A stretch of 64,000 bases of DNA from Oscillospiraceae bacterium MB08-C2-2 (GCA_035621215.1 CP141729.1:580944-644943), one strand, 5' to 3'; shown: positions 32,615 through 42,848, counted from the stretch's first letter. A program made the numbers and translations. Notes: generated by a model not told the origin, from the sequence alone.

Positions 32615-33043
32615 TTAATGCAGGTGGCAGGCTTCGGTATCCAGAATCTCACCGACAATGGGAACGGGATCGATTCCCAGACGGGTGTAGTAGTCGGAGA
32701 TAGCGGCCTTAATGGCTTGTTCAGCCAAAACAGAACAGTGGATTTTCACCGGGGGCAAGCCCTCCAGAGCTTCCACAACAGCCTTGTTGGTCAACCCAAG
32801 AGCTTCATCCAAGGATTTACCCTTGATCAGCTCGGTTGCCATGGAGCTGGTGGCGATGGCCGCACCGCAGCCAAAGGTCTTGAAGCCTACATCTGCAATG
32901 ATGTTGTCCTCCACCTTGATGTACATTTTCATAATGTCACCGCACTTGGAGTTGCCTACCTCACCAATTCCGTTGGCATCGGCAACCTCGCCCAAATTGC
33001 GGGGATTGGAGAAATGATCCATTACTTTTTCAGAATATAACAT
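32615..33043 (-). CDS. iscU: Iron-sulfur cluster scaffold, NifU N-terminal/IscU-like
   Basis: 142 residues from ATG 33043. The cluster ligands are C34, D36, C59 and C103, in the usual settings SKCGD, GFKTFGCGAA and KIHCSVLAEQA. It assembles 2Fe-2S clusters with sulfur from the adjacent cysteine desulfurase. The extra C-terminal ETEACHLH-like tail (LDTEACHLH) may add a metal ligand. The iscS gene precedes it by 33 bases in the same transcript. No IscR is seen here. Confidence 0.94.
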   Translation of the reverse strand: MLYSEKVMDHFSNPRNLGEVADANGIGEVGNSKCGDIMKMYIKVEDNIIADVGFKTFGCGAAIATSSMATELIKGKSLDEALGLTNKAVVEALEGLPPVKIHCSVLAEQAIKAAISDYYTRLGIDPVPIVGEILDTEACHLH

Positions 33044-33076
33044 GCAAAACACCCTTTCAGGTTAGAATTTTTAACT

Positions 33077-34258
33077 TCATTTTTGGGCTGTAATCTTTTC
33101 CCACAGGGGAGACATGGCCCGCAGGCGCTCCACAATGGGGGGCAGGGTTTCCAGAATGGCATCAATGTCTGCGGCGCTGGTCAGCTCGTTGATGCTCAGA
33201 CGCAGGGAACCGTGGGCTTTTTCATGAGGCAATCCCAAAGCCAACAGAACATGGCTGGGGTCCAGAGAACCAGAGGTGCAGGCGGAGCCGGAGGAAGCGC
33301 AGATACCGGCCATATCCAGCATAAGGAGCATACCCTCGCCTTCAATACCCTCAAAGGCAACGTTTACATTTCCGCAGAGGCGGCGCTCACGGTCACCGTT
33401 GAGGCGGGAAAGAGGAATTGCTTCCAAAATGGTATCAATCAGGCGATCCCGCATAACCTTTATATGAGCAGTGCGGGTCTCAATGTTGGAGCAGGCCTTT
33501 TCCACTGCAAAGCCTAAAGCGACAATGCTGGCCACATTTTCCGTTCCAGCCCGCTTGCCCCGCTCCTGACCGCCGCCGTGCAGCAGAGGAGGAAGGTTCA
33601 CACCCTTGCGGACATACAAGGCGCCCACTCCCTTGGGAGCATGGAGTTTATGGCCGGTCAGGGAAAGAAGATCGATTTTCTGAGCGGCTACATCAATGGC
33701 AACGTTGCCCACGGCCTGAACCGCATCGGTATGGAACAGAACACCCTTGGCCCGGCAAACCTCACCGATTTCAGCGATAGGCTGAATGGTGCCGATCTCG
33801 TTGTTGGCATACATAACGGTAATGAGAGCGGTATCCTCACGGATCGCATCTGCTACCTGTGCGGCGGAAACCAAACCCAGCTCATCGACCGGCAGGTAGG
33901 TGGCCTCAAAGCCTTCCTTAACAAGAGCCTCGACTGTATGCAACACTGCATGATGCTCGATGTTGGTGGTGATAATATGTTTTTTGCCCTTTTTTTGGAG
34001 CATGCGGGCAACGCCCTCAATGGCCCAGTTATCGGATTCACTGCCGCAAGAGGTAAAATAAATTTCACCGGAAGCAGCACCCAAAGCACCGGCTACCTGC
34101 TCACGGGCCTTTTCCAGAGCAATTTTGGCTTCACGGCCTTTGCTGTAAATACTGGAGGGATTACCGAAGCCTTCCTTAAGATAGGGGATCATGGCGGCCA
34201 GCACATCATCGGTGATGGGGGTGGTGGCTGCATTATCCGCATATACAAATCGTTTCAT
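33077..34258 (-). CDS. iscS: Cysteine desulfurase (NifS/IscS type)
   Basis: 393 residues from ATG 34258 ([13 protein letters not shown]), with AAGGTGAATCCT upstream. The longer frame to 34309 is rejected. PLP lysine lies in [16 protein letters not shown] near residue 203. The catalytic cysteine loop [17 protein letters not shown] lies near 320. It converts cysteine to alanine and an enzyme persulfide, feeding IscU. It could equally be called NifS. Confidence 0.95.
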   Translation of the reverse strand: MKRFVYADNAATTPITDDVLAAMIPYLKEGFGNPSSIYSKGREAKIALEKAREQVAGALGAASGEIYFTSCGSESDNWAIEGVARMLQKKGKKHIITTNIEHHAVLHTVEALVKEGFEATYLPVDELGLVSAAQVADAIREDTALITVMYANNEIGTIQPIAEIGEVCRAKGVLFHTDAVQAVGNVAIDVAAQKIDLLSLTGHKLHAPKGVGALYVRKGVNLPPLLHGGGQERGKRAGTENVASIVALGFAVEKACSNIETRTAHIKVMRDRLIDTILEAIPLSRLNGDRERRLCGNVNVAFEGIEGEGMLLMLDMAGICASSGSACTSGSLDPSHVLLALGLPHEKAHGSLRLSINELTSAADIDAILETLPPIVERLRAMSPLWEKITAQK

Positions 34259-34353
34259 AGGATTCACCTTATCTTTCCTGTTGAATTTGATATATGAGCA
34301 TACTTTCATTATATACCTTTTATATAGGTAATCAATGTATTAGGGATAAAAAT

Positions 34354-34812
34354 TTACATTTTATTTTGAAGTTCCGTATAATATGCCACTGCCAAAGCAT
34401 CACAGCGCTCATTTTCGGGGTGTCCCGCATGGCCTTTGACCCAATTGGGGGTCACTTTGTGAATTTCCAAGAGAGCCAGCAGTCGATCCCACAAATCCGG
34501 GTTGAGGGCGGCGTCTTTTTTGTTACGCATCCAGCCGTTTTGCTTCCAGCGCTTTGCCCATCCCTGCGCAATGGCATCGATGACATACTTGGAATCGCTA
34601 AAAAGCTCCACTTGGCAAGGCTCCTTGAGAGCCTCCAGCCCTTTAATCACAGCAGTAAGCTCCATTCGGTTGTTGGTTGTCTGTTCCTCGCCGCCGCTGA
34701 GCTCCTTTTCGCTTCCGCCATACCGCAGAATGGCACCCCAGCCGCCGGCTCCGGGATTGCCAGAGCAAGCGCCGTCCGTATAAAGATAAACCTTTTTTTG
34801 TGACACACTCAT
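34354..34812 (-). CDS. rnhA: Ribonuclease HI
   Basis: 152 residues. The catalytic acidic residues lie in [18 protein letters not shown] (Asp), [14 protein letters not shown] (Glu), [17 protein letters not shown] (Asp) and the last in [25 protein letters not shown] matches the histidine loop of RNase HI. It degrades RNA in RNA-DNA hybrids. A GGAGAC site precedes the ATG. It is leftward, just after iscS-iscU, possibly in a separate transcript. Confidence 0.95.
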   Translation of the reverse strand: MSVSQKKVYLYTDGACSGNPGAGGWGAILRYGGSEKELSGGEEQTTNNRMELTAVIKGLEALKEPCQVELFSDSKYVIDAIAQGWAKRWKQNGWMRNKKDAALNPDLWDRLLALLEIHKVTPNWVKGHAGHPENERCDALAVAYYTELQNKM

Positions 34813-35251
34813 ACTGTCTCCTGCTATTGTATCCAGAGGCAGACCAGCTACCCTTGTATTCTTTATAGTTTTTAAACTTGTTCTGCATGATCAGCTCTGC
34901 CCCCAAACACAATGCTTGGGATTGCAGGATACCACGGCCTGCCGAAACTTTAGAAGCAGGCGGTATCTGCTTGTTTGTGTTTATACAAACGCAGATTGAT
35001 ATTACAGAAATAGTATACAGAATTTGGGGCTCAGAAACAAGACTTCCCGATAAAATAATGGGCATATTTGCCGAAAACTGCCGAACAGCAATTTCTTTCT
35101 CTCCATAGAAGCCGCATTTTTAAGCTTTTTCTATGCTGTTAGCCTGCGTTTTTACTTTGATTTATTTTTTGTGTATGGCTATAAAGCTGCCAGTTTTTAC
35201 CCATACTAAAGGAAAAGCAGCGTGTTCTTAACAGAAAGGATGAATCCTAAG
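34813..35251. other. Intergenic region between rnhA and the nucleotidyltransferase gene, no gene
   Basis: About 440 bases. Short reading frames here have no ribosome site. A GTGTAT...TATAAAG stretch near 35171-35184 may hold the promoter for the rightward gene. No clear hairpin is seen. Confidence 0.35.
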
Positions 35252-37576
35252 ATGAAAGCAGTAATTATGGCGGGCGGTGAAGGCAGCCGGCTGCGGCCAC
35301 TGACCTGTGATATTCCCAAGCCTATGGCCCGGCTCTGCGGAAGGCCCATGATGGAATATATTCTCGATTTGCTGGGCAAGCATGGAGTGAAGCAGGCGGT
35401 TGTAACCGTGCGCTATCTTTCTCATATTATTCAGGAGCATTTTCCCCAAGGGAAATACCGGGAAATTGAACTTGATTTTTCCGAAGAAACTTCACCTTTA
35501 GGCACGGCAGGAAGCGTAAAGCTGGCCGTGGGGCAGGAGGGCCAGCCGGTGCTGGTCATCAGCGGAGATGCCTTGTGCGATTTTGATTTGACTGCCGCCG
35601 CCCATATGCACAGCACCACTGGGGCGGATGTGACCATTCTGGCTAAAAAGGTGGAGGATCCACGGGAATATGGCATCATCAACGTGGATGCAGAAGGGCG
35701 GGTTCTGGGCTTTTTGGAAAAGCCGGCCTATTCGCAGGCGGTGAGTGACCTTGCCAACACAGGCATCTATATTTTATCCCCTTCTGCGCTTTCTATGATA
35801 CCGGATGGCAAGTCTTATGATTTTGCAAAGGATTTGTTTCCCTTGATGCTGGAACGGGGCATGAAGCTCATGTGCTGTGAGAGCGAGGGCTATTGGTGCG
35901 ATATTGGTGATCTGGAAACCTATATCAGCTGCCAAAAGGATATGCTCACCGGCAAGGTGCGCTGTGATATTCCCGGCAGCCGTGACCGTCTGGGAAACAT
36001 TTGGGCAGGGGATACGGAAGAAATTCACGGCAGCGTGCAGGGGCCTGCCTATATTGGGCGCAATGTCCGCATTGAAGAGGGTGCCGTTATTGAGGAAGGC
36101 ACGGTTCTTGACGATGGCTGCTGCGTTGGTGCAGGCACCCTGATTACAGGCAGCATTTTACTGCCCGGCAGTCTGGTGGATGGGGAATGCCGTCTTATCG
36201 GCGCTTTGGTTGGGCCCGGTGCCTCGGTCAAGAAGGGGGCAGTTCTTTATGAGGGAGCAGCTCTTGGCGATGGGGCCGTGGTAGGTGCTCGGGTCACGGT
36301 GCGGCCGGGGCTGAAAATATGGAACCGCAAAACCGTTGCCGAAGGTGTAACGGTAACCCAGCATGTCAAAACCGATATTTCCGGCAAGGGCCTCTTTGGA
36401 GATGCCGGTATTTTTGGGCAGTTTGGGGTGGAAATCACACCGGAATTCTGCGCCCGAATCGGCTGTGCATTGGGCAGTATGAAGCCACGATTCCGCATCG
36501 GGCTTGGCTGTTCGGGGCACCCTTCCGCCCAGCTTCTCAAGGCGGCTGTTGAATCGGGGATACGCTCCACAGGGGCTCATGTAATGGATTTTGGCAGCAA
36601 TTTTCGCTGTATGTTTGAGTATTGCGTGAATTTTTGCACTTTGGAGCTGGGGCTTTTTGTAGATGGCGGAAAAAACATCTCCCTACAGCTTATGACACAA
36701 GGGGGGCTACCTGCTACCCGTGAGCTGGAAAGAGGCATAGAAGCGTTGCTGGCCCGTGGTGAGTTTATCCGGGCACCTTTTGACGAAGTGGGCAACACCG
36801 TGAATTTCTCAGGTATGGAAGCTCTTTATCAGTCACAGCTTTTGAAAATGGCCCCCAAGGGTCTGGCGGGAATTTCGGTTCAGGTGAAATCCCCCAGTGT
36901 CCCGGTGCAGAATATGCTGCGGGAGGTTTTGCAAAGGGTTGGATGTGATTTGTGGGATGGCTTTGCTTTGGAGCTTTCGCCACAGGGCGATACTGTGCGC
37001 ATCGTGGAAAACGGCAGAGTGATCCCCCACCAGCGGATACTGACCGCCTGCTGCGCTGCCGAGTTTCTGCGGGGAAGAGATGTGGCAGTGCCCTTTGATG
37101 CCCCCCGTGTGATTGATACACTGGCCCAAAAGCATGGCTGTGAGGTTTATCGCTACTACAACTGCCCTGCCGATCAAAGCGATCAAAAAGCCCGCAAACT
37201 GGCGGTAAGTCAGATGTGGTCAAGGGATGGCCTGATGCTGGCTATGCGCTTCCTTTCGCTGATCAAAAAGCTGGGAGGGCTTGAGCACTTAGAGGATTTG
37301 GTGCCGGAATTCGGTACCTTCAGCCGGGATGTTTCCATTAGCCGCAGCCCTGCCGGCATTCTTCGTGGTTTGGGCAACCAATCCAAGGGGGATATTACCG
37401 AGGGCGTTGTGGTTCGGTCAGATAAAGGCGTTGTTCTTGTCAAACCCATGAAAACCGGCAGAGCCATTCAGGTTTTGGCAGAGGCCATGAATTCGGAAAC
37501 GGCGCAGGAGCTTTGTGCCGATTTGGAGGCTCTTGTTAAAAATTTGGATGGGGTCAGCCCTGATTCACTCCGCTGA
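35252..37576 (+). CDS. Sugar nucleotidyltransferase fused to a phosphohexomutase-like domain
   Basis: 774 residues from ATG 35252. Residues 1-235 are a nucleotidyltransferase (MKAVIMAGGEGSRLRPLT, KPMARLCGRPMMEY, VVISGDAL-like core). About 245-350 are left-handed beta-helix hexapeptide repeats. About 370-774 resemble a phosphomannomutase/phosphoglucomutase fold starting FGDAGIFGQF. The usual active-site motif TASHNP is missing: the matching region reads LGLFVDGGKNISLQLMTQG, so the mutase half is likely inactive or altered. Family: GDP-mannose pyrophosphorylase/PMM-type fusions of Firmicutes and Cyanobacteria. Substrate not assigned. Confidence 0.88.
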   Translation: MKAVIMAGGEGSRLRPLTCDIPKPMARLCGRPMMEYILDLLGKHGVKQAVVTVRYLSHIIQEHFPQGKYREIELDFSEETSPLGTAGSVKLAVGQEGQPVLVISGDALCDFDLTAAAHMHSTTGADVTILAKKVEDPREYGIINVDAEGRVLGFLEKPAYSQAVSDLANTGIYILSPSALSMIPDGKSYDFAKDLFPLMLERGMKLMCCESEGYWCDIGDLETYISCQKDMLTGKVRCDIPGSRDRLGNIWAGDTEEIHGSVQGPAYIGRNVRIEEGAVIEEGTVLDDGCCVGAGTLITGSILLPGSLVDGECRLIGALVGPGASVKKGAVLYEGAALGDGAVVGARVTVRPGLKIWNRKTVAEGVTVTQHVKTDISGKGLFGDAGIFGQFGVEITPEFCARIGCALGSMKPRFRIGLGCSGHPSAQLLKAAVESGIRSTGAHVMDFGSNFRCMFEYCVNFCTLELGLFVDGGKNISLQLMTQGGLPATRELERGIEALLARGEFIRAPFDEVGNTVNFSGMEALYQSQLLKMAPKGLAGISVQVKSPSVPVQNMLREVLQRVGCDLWDGFALELSPQGDTVRIVENGRVIPHQRILTACCAAEFLRGRDVAVPFDAPRVIDTLAQKHGCEVYRYYNCPADQSDQKARKLAVSQMWSRDGLMLAMRFLSLIKKLGGLEHLEDLVPEFGTFSRDVSISRSPAGILRGLGNQSKGDITEGVVVRSDKGVVLVKPMKTGRAIQVLAEAMNSETAQELCADLEALVKNLDGVSPDSLR

Positions 37577-37665
37577 ATCAGGGTGAGAGCACTGTATGAC
37601 GTACCTTTCCTTATGCGGAATTCTTGTATTTTCCTTCTAAAACTAAAGCGGAATTGACAAACTAC

Positions 37666-37694
37666 TTGACAGGAGCATGTGAAAAAGGTACAAT
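37666..37694 (+). promoter_or_regulatory. Consensus promoter for the RNase J leader
   Basis: TTGACA at 37666-37671, a 17-base spacer, TACAAT at 37689-37694. It lies about 370 bases before the RNase J start. Confidence 0.8.
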
Positions 37695-37699
37695 TATAC

Positions 37700-38043
37700 C
37701 AACGATGTGATCGGATTTTAGAGCCTACTTTCGGACGGTTGTTCTGTTGGAAAGCGGTGCTGTTGTTTGCCGGAATACACTTCCACAGCTCTTGGAAATG
37801 CGGATGTCTTGAATGGGCGGAAAAATTCAGGGATATCCCCAAGCCATGTGCAGCTGTGTTTTGATTCGTATTCCGATGAGTGTATTTCCCGCTGCTGATG
37901 CGGGCATACAATAGCCTTGCTATAGGATTGGAACGTTTTTGCCGCTTTTTTGCGGCAGAGTTGGTCTAAAACTCCCGCCATTTCAAAATTTCATGAATTA
38001 AAATGATGCTTGCTTCCGCACGAAAGGGAGCAAGGCGTTTTTT
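37700..38043 (+). ncRNA. Long structured leader or small RNA upstream of RNase J
   Basis: The transcript from the promoter at 37666 would be about 340 bases up to a hairpin plus T-run at 38008-38043. Local hairpins include TTCCA/TGGAA near 37791, CCCGC/GCGGG near 37888 and GCCGC/GCGGC near 37940. It shows no tmRNA, RNase P, SRP or 6S signature that I can recognise. Confidence 0.4.
38008..38043 (+). terminator. Terminator or attenuator before RNase J
   Basis: GCTTGCTTCC pairs with GGGAGCAAGGC around GCACGAAA, followed by GTTTTTT. It sits 32 bases before the RNase J GTG, so it can attenuate or end the upstream RNA. Confidence 0.65.
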
Positions 38044-38074
38044 ACATGCAAAAAACGACTACGGAGGTAAAATA

Positions 38075-40030
38075 GTGTCGGACAACAATTCAAATAAGGA
38101 AAAAAAACCACCCCGGGCGCCCCGGCCAAAGCCGGCTGCCGGAGCTGAGACAAAGGCTCCGCAGAACAATGTGGCAAAAGCCCCCCAAAGCGCAGCCAAG
38201 CAGCAGGGCAATTCGCCCCGCCGCCCCCAGCACCGCTCTGCCCCCAAGCCTGCTGTTAAAAAGGAAGAGCCGCAGGCTCTCACCACAGCACCTGCCGCCC
38301 CCGCCAGACAGGATGCATCCCCCGCCCCCAAAAAACGCTCCAGAAGAAACAGCGGAAAAAGTGAAAAAAGACTGCCGCCTGTGCGTATTATCCCTCTGGG
38401 CGGATTGGGCGAAATCGGCAAAAACATGACCGTTTACGAGTGCCAAGGCGATATGTTCATTGTGGACTGTGGATTGGCATTCCCGGATGAAAGCATGCTG
38501 GGTGTGGATCTGGTTATCCCGGATTTCACCTTTGTGCTGGAAAACGCAGATCGCATCCGTGGTGTGGTATTAACCCATGGCCATGAGGATCATATCGGCG
38601 GCCTTGCCTACCTGCTCAAGCAGGTGAACCTGCCGATTTACGGCACCCGCTTGACCATTGGTCTTGTGGAGGGCAAGCTAAAGGAGCATGGGCTTCTTTC
38701 CAAATCCCGGCTGAATGTGGTAGCCCCCCGTGATGTAATTAAAATGGGCTGTATGTCGGTGGAATTTATCAATGTTAACCATTCGATCCCCGATGCCTGC
38801 GCCTTGGCCATTGAAACCCCCGCAGGCCTGATTGTGCAGACCGGTGACTTTAAAGTGGATTATACTCCCATTTTGGGTGAAATTATTGATCTGGCCCGCT
38901 TTGGCGAGCTGGGCAGCAAGGGCGTTTTGGCTCTGCTTTCCGATTCCACCAATGCAGAGCGCTCCGGCAGCACCGCCAGCGAGCGCACCGTGGGTGACAG
39001 CTTTGATAAGCTTTTTGCTCAAGCCGCCGATAAGCGCATACTGGTGGCAACCTTTGCTTCCAATATTCACCGTGTGCAGCAGATCATCAATGCTTCTGTC
39101 AAATTTGGGCGCAAGGTTGCCGTTTCTGGCCGCAGCATGGAAAACGTTGTGGCAAAAGCGCTGGAAATCGGCTATCTGGATGTTCCCAAGGGCGTGTTGA
39201 TCGAGATGGATTCCATCGGCAGATACCCGGCGGGAAAGGTCGCCATCATCACCACCGGCAGCCAGGGCGAGCCAATGAGCGCTCTCACCCGTATGGCAAT
39301 GGGCGAGCACCGCAAGGTTAAGGTAACCCCCACGGATTATATCATTATTTCTGCCACCCCCATTCCCGGCAACGAAAAGCTGGTGACCCGGGTGGTCAAC
39401 GAGCTCCTTAAATTGGGAGCTGAGGTTATCTACGAAAACATCTATGAAATTCATGTTTCGGGTCACGCCTGTCAGGATGAACTGCGGCTGATGCTGGGCC
39501 TCACCAAGCCTAAATTCTTTATTCCCGTTCACGGCGAATACAAGCACCTGAAAAAGCATGCCGCTATAGGTGTATCCATGGGCATAGATCCCAAAAATGT
39601 GTTTATACCTGAAATCGGCAAGGTCATTGAAACCAATGGCGCCGAGATGAAGTTCAATGGCTCTGTAACTGCCGGAAGAGTTCTGGTGGATGGTCTGGGT
39701 GTTGGAGATGTGGGCAGCATTGTGCTGCGTGACCGCAAGCATTTGGCACAGGATGGCTTGATTGTGGTGGTTACCACCATGGATACAGCCAACGGCCAAA
39801 TTATGGCTGGGCCGGATATTGTTTCCCGTGGATTTGTCTATGTGCGAGAATCTGAAGATATGATTGCCCAAGCCCGGGATATTGCTCGGAGCTGCATCCA
39901 AAAGTGCATTGATCAGGATTCACGGGATTGGACTACACTGAAAACGAGGCTCAAGGATGATATCGGGGATTTCCTGTGGCAAAAAACCAAACGCAGCCCG
40001 ATGATACTGCCAGTTATTCAGGAGGTCTGA
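38075..40030 (+). CDS. rnj: Ribonuclease J
   Basis: 651 residues from GTG 38075, preceded by GGAGG. The typical RNase J is about 555 residues. Here about 100 residues of Lys/Pro/Ala-rich, disordered sequence precede the core (LPPVRIIPLGGLGEIGKN). The metallo-beta-lactamase motif is LTHGHEDHIGG. The beta-CASP part has DSTNAERSGSTASERT and GRSMENVVAKALEIGYL, with the C-terminal domain to the end. It processes and degrades mRNA in the degradosome. The long N-tail occurs in other clostridia and may bind RNA. Confidence 0.95.
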   Translation: MSDNNSNKEKKPPRAPRPKPAAGAETKAPQNNVAKAPQSAAKQQGNSPRRPQHRSAPKPAVKKEEPQALTTAPAAPARQDASPAPKKRSRRNSGKSEKRLPPVRIIPLGGLGEIGKNMTVYECQGDMFIVDCGLAFPDESMLGVDLVIPDFTFVLENADRIRGVVLTHGHEDHIGGLAYLLKQVNLPIYGTRLTIGLVEGKLKEHGLLSKSRLNVVAPRDVIKMGCMSVEFINVNHSIPDACALAIETPAGLIVQTGDFKVDYTPILGEIIDLARFGELGSKGVLALLSDSTNAERSGSTASERTVGDSFDKLFAQAADKRILVATFASNIHRVQQIINASVKFGRKVAVSGRSMENVVAKALEIGYLDVPKGVLIEMDSIGRYPAGKVAIITTGSQGEPMSALTRMAMGEHRKVKVTPTDYIIISATPIPGNEKLVTRVVNELLKLGAEVIYENIYEIHVSGHACQDELRLMLGLTKPKFFIPVHGEYKHLKKHAAIGVSMGIDPKNVFIPEIGKVIETNGAEMKFNGSVTAGRVLVDGLGVGDVGSIVLRDRKHLAQDGLIVVVTTMDTANGQIMAGPDIVSRGFVYVRESEDMIAQARDIARSCIQKCIDQDSRDWTTLKTRLKDDIGDFLWQKTKRSPMILPVIQEV

Positions 40031-40072
40031 GTTCCAACTTCTGTTAAAACCACCTAATATTGTATAAAAAAC

Positions 40073-40110
40073 ATGCCACACCCTTGTTATGGTTTCGCAG
40101 GGTGTGGTAT
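40073..40110 (+). terminator. Terminator-like hairpin after RNase J
   Basis: ATGCCACACCCT pairs with AGGGTGTGGTAT (one mismatch), with a weak T-run afterwards. Confidence 0.55.
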
Positions 40111-40392
40111 ACTTTATACATTCCTACGATAACGCAGCAATGTAAACTCAAAGGTTGCCAGAGTATCCTTCGCTAAAAAGCGCAGGTCAGCAAGTATAAT
40201 TTGCTGTAGACAACTGTTGGTTATGATTGAGTTGATATGAATAATCGTGCTGCTAAAGCCTTGTATCTTTTTTCTCTTTCTAGGCGATACAGGCGGCGCC
40301 GTTTTCATTTCTGTTAAATGCGTAAAAAGAAGAACGCATTCTTTTTACAATTCAAGCATTGGCCCGGAACGTCCGGACGGATTGGAGAATCC
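40111..40392. other. Leader region before gdpP
   Basis: A TATAAT box lies near 40196 and CAGCAA/TTGCTG forms a small hairpin around it. Reading frames here, including an in-frame ATG at 40318, lack a ribosome site. Confidence 0.3.
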
Positions 40393-42354
40393 ATGTATAA
40401 ACTGTTTAGGCCTTATCTGCCCGCATTCTATGCCCTTTTTGGGCTTGGAATTGCGCTGGTAATCCCTATGTGGTTCCAGAACCGTACTCTTTTTTACATT
40501 GAGTTGGCTTTGGCGCTGAGCATTTTCGCGGCGGTTCTGATTTTCCTTTACATTACCCGGGGGCGCATTCGGGATCAATTTAACCGCATAACCGGGAATA
40601 TTGTCAGCACATATGCCCAAAATATGGAAAGAGCTTTTATGCCTATTATCACCGTTCATCAGGGGGGAGAAATCATCTGGTGCAACCCTGTGGCGATGGC
40701 AGAGGTTTTTGAAGGGCAGGATGTCCGGGGAACCCATGTGGCGCATATTTTCCCACACTTGGATTTGACCCGGCCGGCCACAACAGAAGGCATTGCTTTG
40801 ACCTATAACGAGCATCAGTATACCGCCTATACGTCCACCATGGTGCAAGGGGATCAAATGACCACGGTGCTGTATCTGGTGGATGATACTAACCTTAAGG
40901 GAATTGCCCGGGAGTATTTTGAGACCAAGCCCATCATCGCCTTGATTGCGGTGGATAATTACGATGAGCTGCTGCAAAACTCCAAGGAGAGCGAGCGGGC
41001 CCAGATTATGGGGCAGCTGGAATCGGTTATTGAGAAATACATCACCCGCTTTGGCGGATTCATTCTGAAATCCGGCCACGACCGCTTCTTGGCTTTTCTG
41101 GATGAACGCAGCCTTGGCATGGTGATAGGCGATAAGTTTAAGATATTGGAGCAGGTTCGTTCCCTGCATTTTGAAAACCGCATTCCCGCCACTCTCTCAA
41201 TCGGCGTGGGGCGGGAAGCACACGGCCTTTACGATGCTGAGAATATGGCACGGCAGGCGCTGGATATGTGTCTTGGCCGGGGCGGCGATCAAGTTGCCAT
41301 TAAAAACCAGGCCGGCTATGAATTTTACGGCGGTGTTTCCAAGGGTGTAGAAAAGCGCACCAAGGTGAAAACCCGTATTGTGGCCACAGCGCTGTGTGAA
41401 CTGATTGAATCCAGCGAAAACGTGATCATTATGGGGCATCGGTTTGCCGATTTGGATGCCATGGGTGCCGGCACCGGCTTGCTGCGAGCCATTCAGAGTA
41501 TGAATAAGCCGGTATGTGTGGCCATCAGCAGAACTAAAAACATGGTTGGCCCCATGTTGGAGCTGGTGAAAAACACCCCCACCTTTGCCCAGGATTATCT
41601 GGAGCCGGAGGAAGCACAGCAGCTGATCAATGATAAAACTCTGCTGATTGTGGTGGATACCCACGTTCCCCATGTGCTGGAATCCGAGCCGCTGTACCGG
41701 GCCTGCAAATCGGTGGTGGTTATTGATCATCACCGCAAAATGGTTAACCACATCAGCAACGCTGTTATTTTTTACCATGAGCCTTATGCCTCTTCGGCTT
41801 CTGAAATGGTGACCGAGCTGGTGCAGTATTTCCCAAGCAAGCCCCAGCTTACCCGTTTGGATGCCGAGGCCTTGTTGGCGGGCATTATGCTGGATACCAA
41901 AAATTTTGTTATGCGCACCGGTGTGCGTACCTTTGAGGCGGCGGCTTATCTGCGCAATCTAGGTGCCGATACAGTGGAGGTTCGCAAACTGTTTGCTTCC
42001 TCTATGGAATGTTACCAGCAAAAAGCGGCCTTGGTGGCCACAGCTCATGTATACAAAAGCTGTGCCATTGCTTATACCGAAGAAACCTCAGAGAATATCC
42101 GCGTGGTGGCCCCGCAGGCTGCCGATGAGCTTATGACCATCAACGGGGTAGAGGCCTCTTTTGTGGCGTTTGTCACCGGTTCTGTAATCAACGTATCCGC
42201 CCGGTCCTTGGGGGCGGTTAATGTGCAGCTGATTATGGAAAAGCTGGGAGGCGGCGGGCACCTGACGATGGCGGCGGCCCAATTTGAGGAGGATACCATT
42301 CCTCATATATTGGAACAGCTTCGCAGTGCAATTGATGAGTATTTTACAGAATAA
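40393..42354 (+). CDS. gdpP: Cyclic-di-AMP phosphodiesterase GdpP
   Basis: 653 residues from ATG 40393, with GGAG 5 bases earlier. An in-frame ATG at 40318 without ribosome site is the alternative. Two membrane segments lie at about 10-28 and 34-52. A PAS-like domain spans about 80-170. A degenerate GGDEF spans about 180-310. The DHH domain follows (GHRFADLDAMGAGTG, then VVIDHHRKM), with the DHHA1 domain (KLGGGGHLTMAAA) at the C-terminus. It hydrolyses c-di-AMP, controlling turgor and cell wall. First gene of the gdpP-rplI-dnaB unit. Confidence 0.95.
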   Translation: MYKLFRPYLPAFYALFGLGIALVIPMWFQNRTLFYIELALALSIFAAVLIFLYITRGRIRDQFNRITGNIVSTYAQNMERAFMPIITVHQGGEIIWCNPVAMAEVFEGQDVRGTHVAHIFPHLDLTRPATTEGIALTYNEHQYTAYTSTMVQGDQMTTVLYLVDDTNLKGIAREYFETKPIIALIAVDNYDELLQNSKESERAQIMGQLESVIEKYITRFGGFILKSGHDRFLAFLDERSLGMVIGDKFKILEQVRSLHFENRIPATLSIGVGREAHGLYDAENMARQALDMCLGRGGDQVAIKNQAGYEFYGGVSKGVEKRTKVKTRIVATALCELIESSENVIIMGHRFADLDAMGAGTGLLRAIQSMNKPVCVAISRTKNMVGPMLELVKNTPTFAQDYLEPEEAQQLINDKTLLIVVDTHVPHVLESEPLYRACKSVVVIDHHRKMVNHISNAVIFYHEPYASSASEMVTELVQYFPSKPQLTRLDAEALLAGIMLDTKNFVMRTGVRTFEAAAYLRNLGADTVEVRKLFASSMECYQQKAALVATAHVYKSCAIAYTEETSENIRVVAPQAADELMTINGVEASFVAFVTGSVINVSARSLGAVNVQLIMEKLGGGGHLTMAAAQFEEDTIPHILEQLRSAIDEYFTE

Positions 42355-42369
42355 AGGAGGAGCCTTATC

Positions 42370-42816
42370 ATGAAGGTCATTTTACAGCAGGATGTACAGG
42401 GCAGCGGCAAAAAAGGGGATGTAGTCAACGTTTCGGATGGCTACGCCAGAAACTTTTTGCTCAAAAAGGGTCTTGCCATTCAGGCAAATGCACAGGCTAT
42501 GCAGGAGGTCAAGTCCAAGGAGGCTGCTAAGCAGCACAAAATTGATATGGAAGTTCAGGAGGCCAATAAGCTGGCCGACCTTTTAAAGGATAAAACCATT
42601 AAGGTGACCGCCAAAGCAGGAGCCGGCGGCAAGCTGTTTGGTTCAGTAACAGCAAAGGAAATTGCCGATGAGCTGAAAAAACAGCTGAATGTTACCGCTG
42701 ATAAGCGTAAAATTGTTCTGGAAAACGAAATTAAAGCCTTCGGAACCTACCCGGTGGAGGTTAAGCTGTATCAGGGGATTTCCGCCAACCTGTTTGTCAT
42801 GGTCGGCGAGGAATAA
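42370..42816 (+). CDS. rplI: 50S ribosomal protein L9
   Basis: 148 residues. The N-terminal signature is [34 protein letters not shown] in overlapping parts: [20 protein letters not shown] and [12 protein letters not shown] long connecting helix spans about 45-80, then the C-terminal rRNA-binding domain with [14 protein letters not shown]. The ATG is 15 bases after the gdpP stop, with AAAGGAGGAGCC upstream. Standard partner of gdpP and dnaB in Firmicutes. Confidence 0.97.
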   Translation: MKVILQQDVQGSGKKGDVVNVSDGYARNFLLKKGLAIQANAQAMQEVKSKEAAKQHKIDMEVQEANKLADLLKDKTIKVTAKAGAGGKLFGSVTAKEIADELKKQLNVTADKRKIVLENEIKAFGTYPVEVKLYQGISANLFVMVGEE

Positions 42817-42848
42817 AGTGTATCCCAAGCTGAAAGGAATTGGCTGTT

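Noticed and set aside
37700-38043. tmRNA, RNase P, SRP RNA or 6S RNA in the RNase J leader
   Set aside because: I looked for the conserved pieces of each (tmRNA ends, RNase P GAGGAAAGTCC, SRP GGAAG loop) and found none.
38678-39901. Long leftward frame opposite RNase J
   Set aside because: It mirrors the RNase J codons; no ribosome site or family features.
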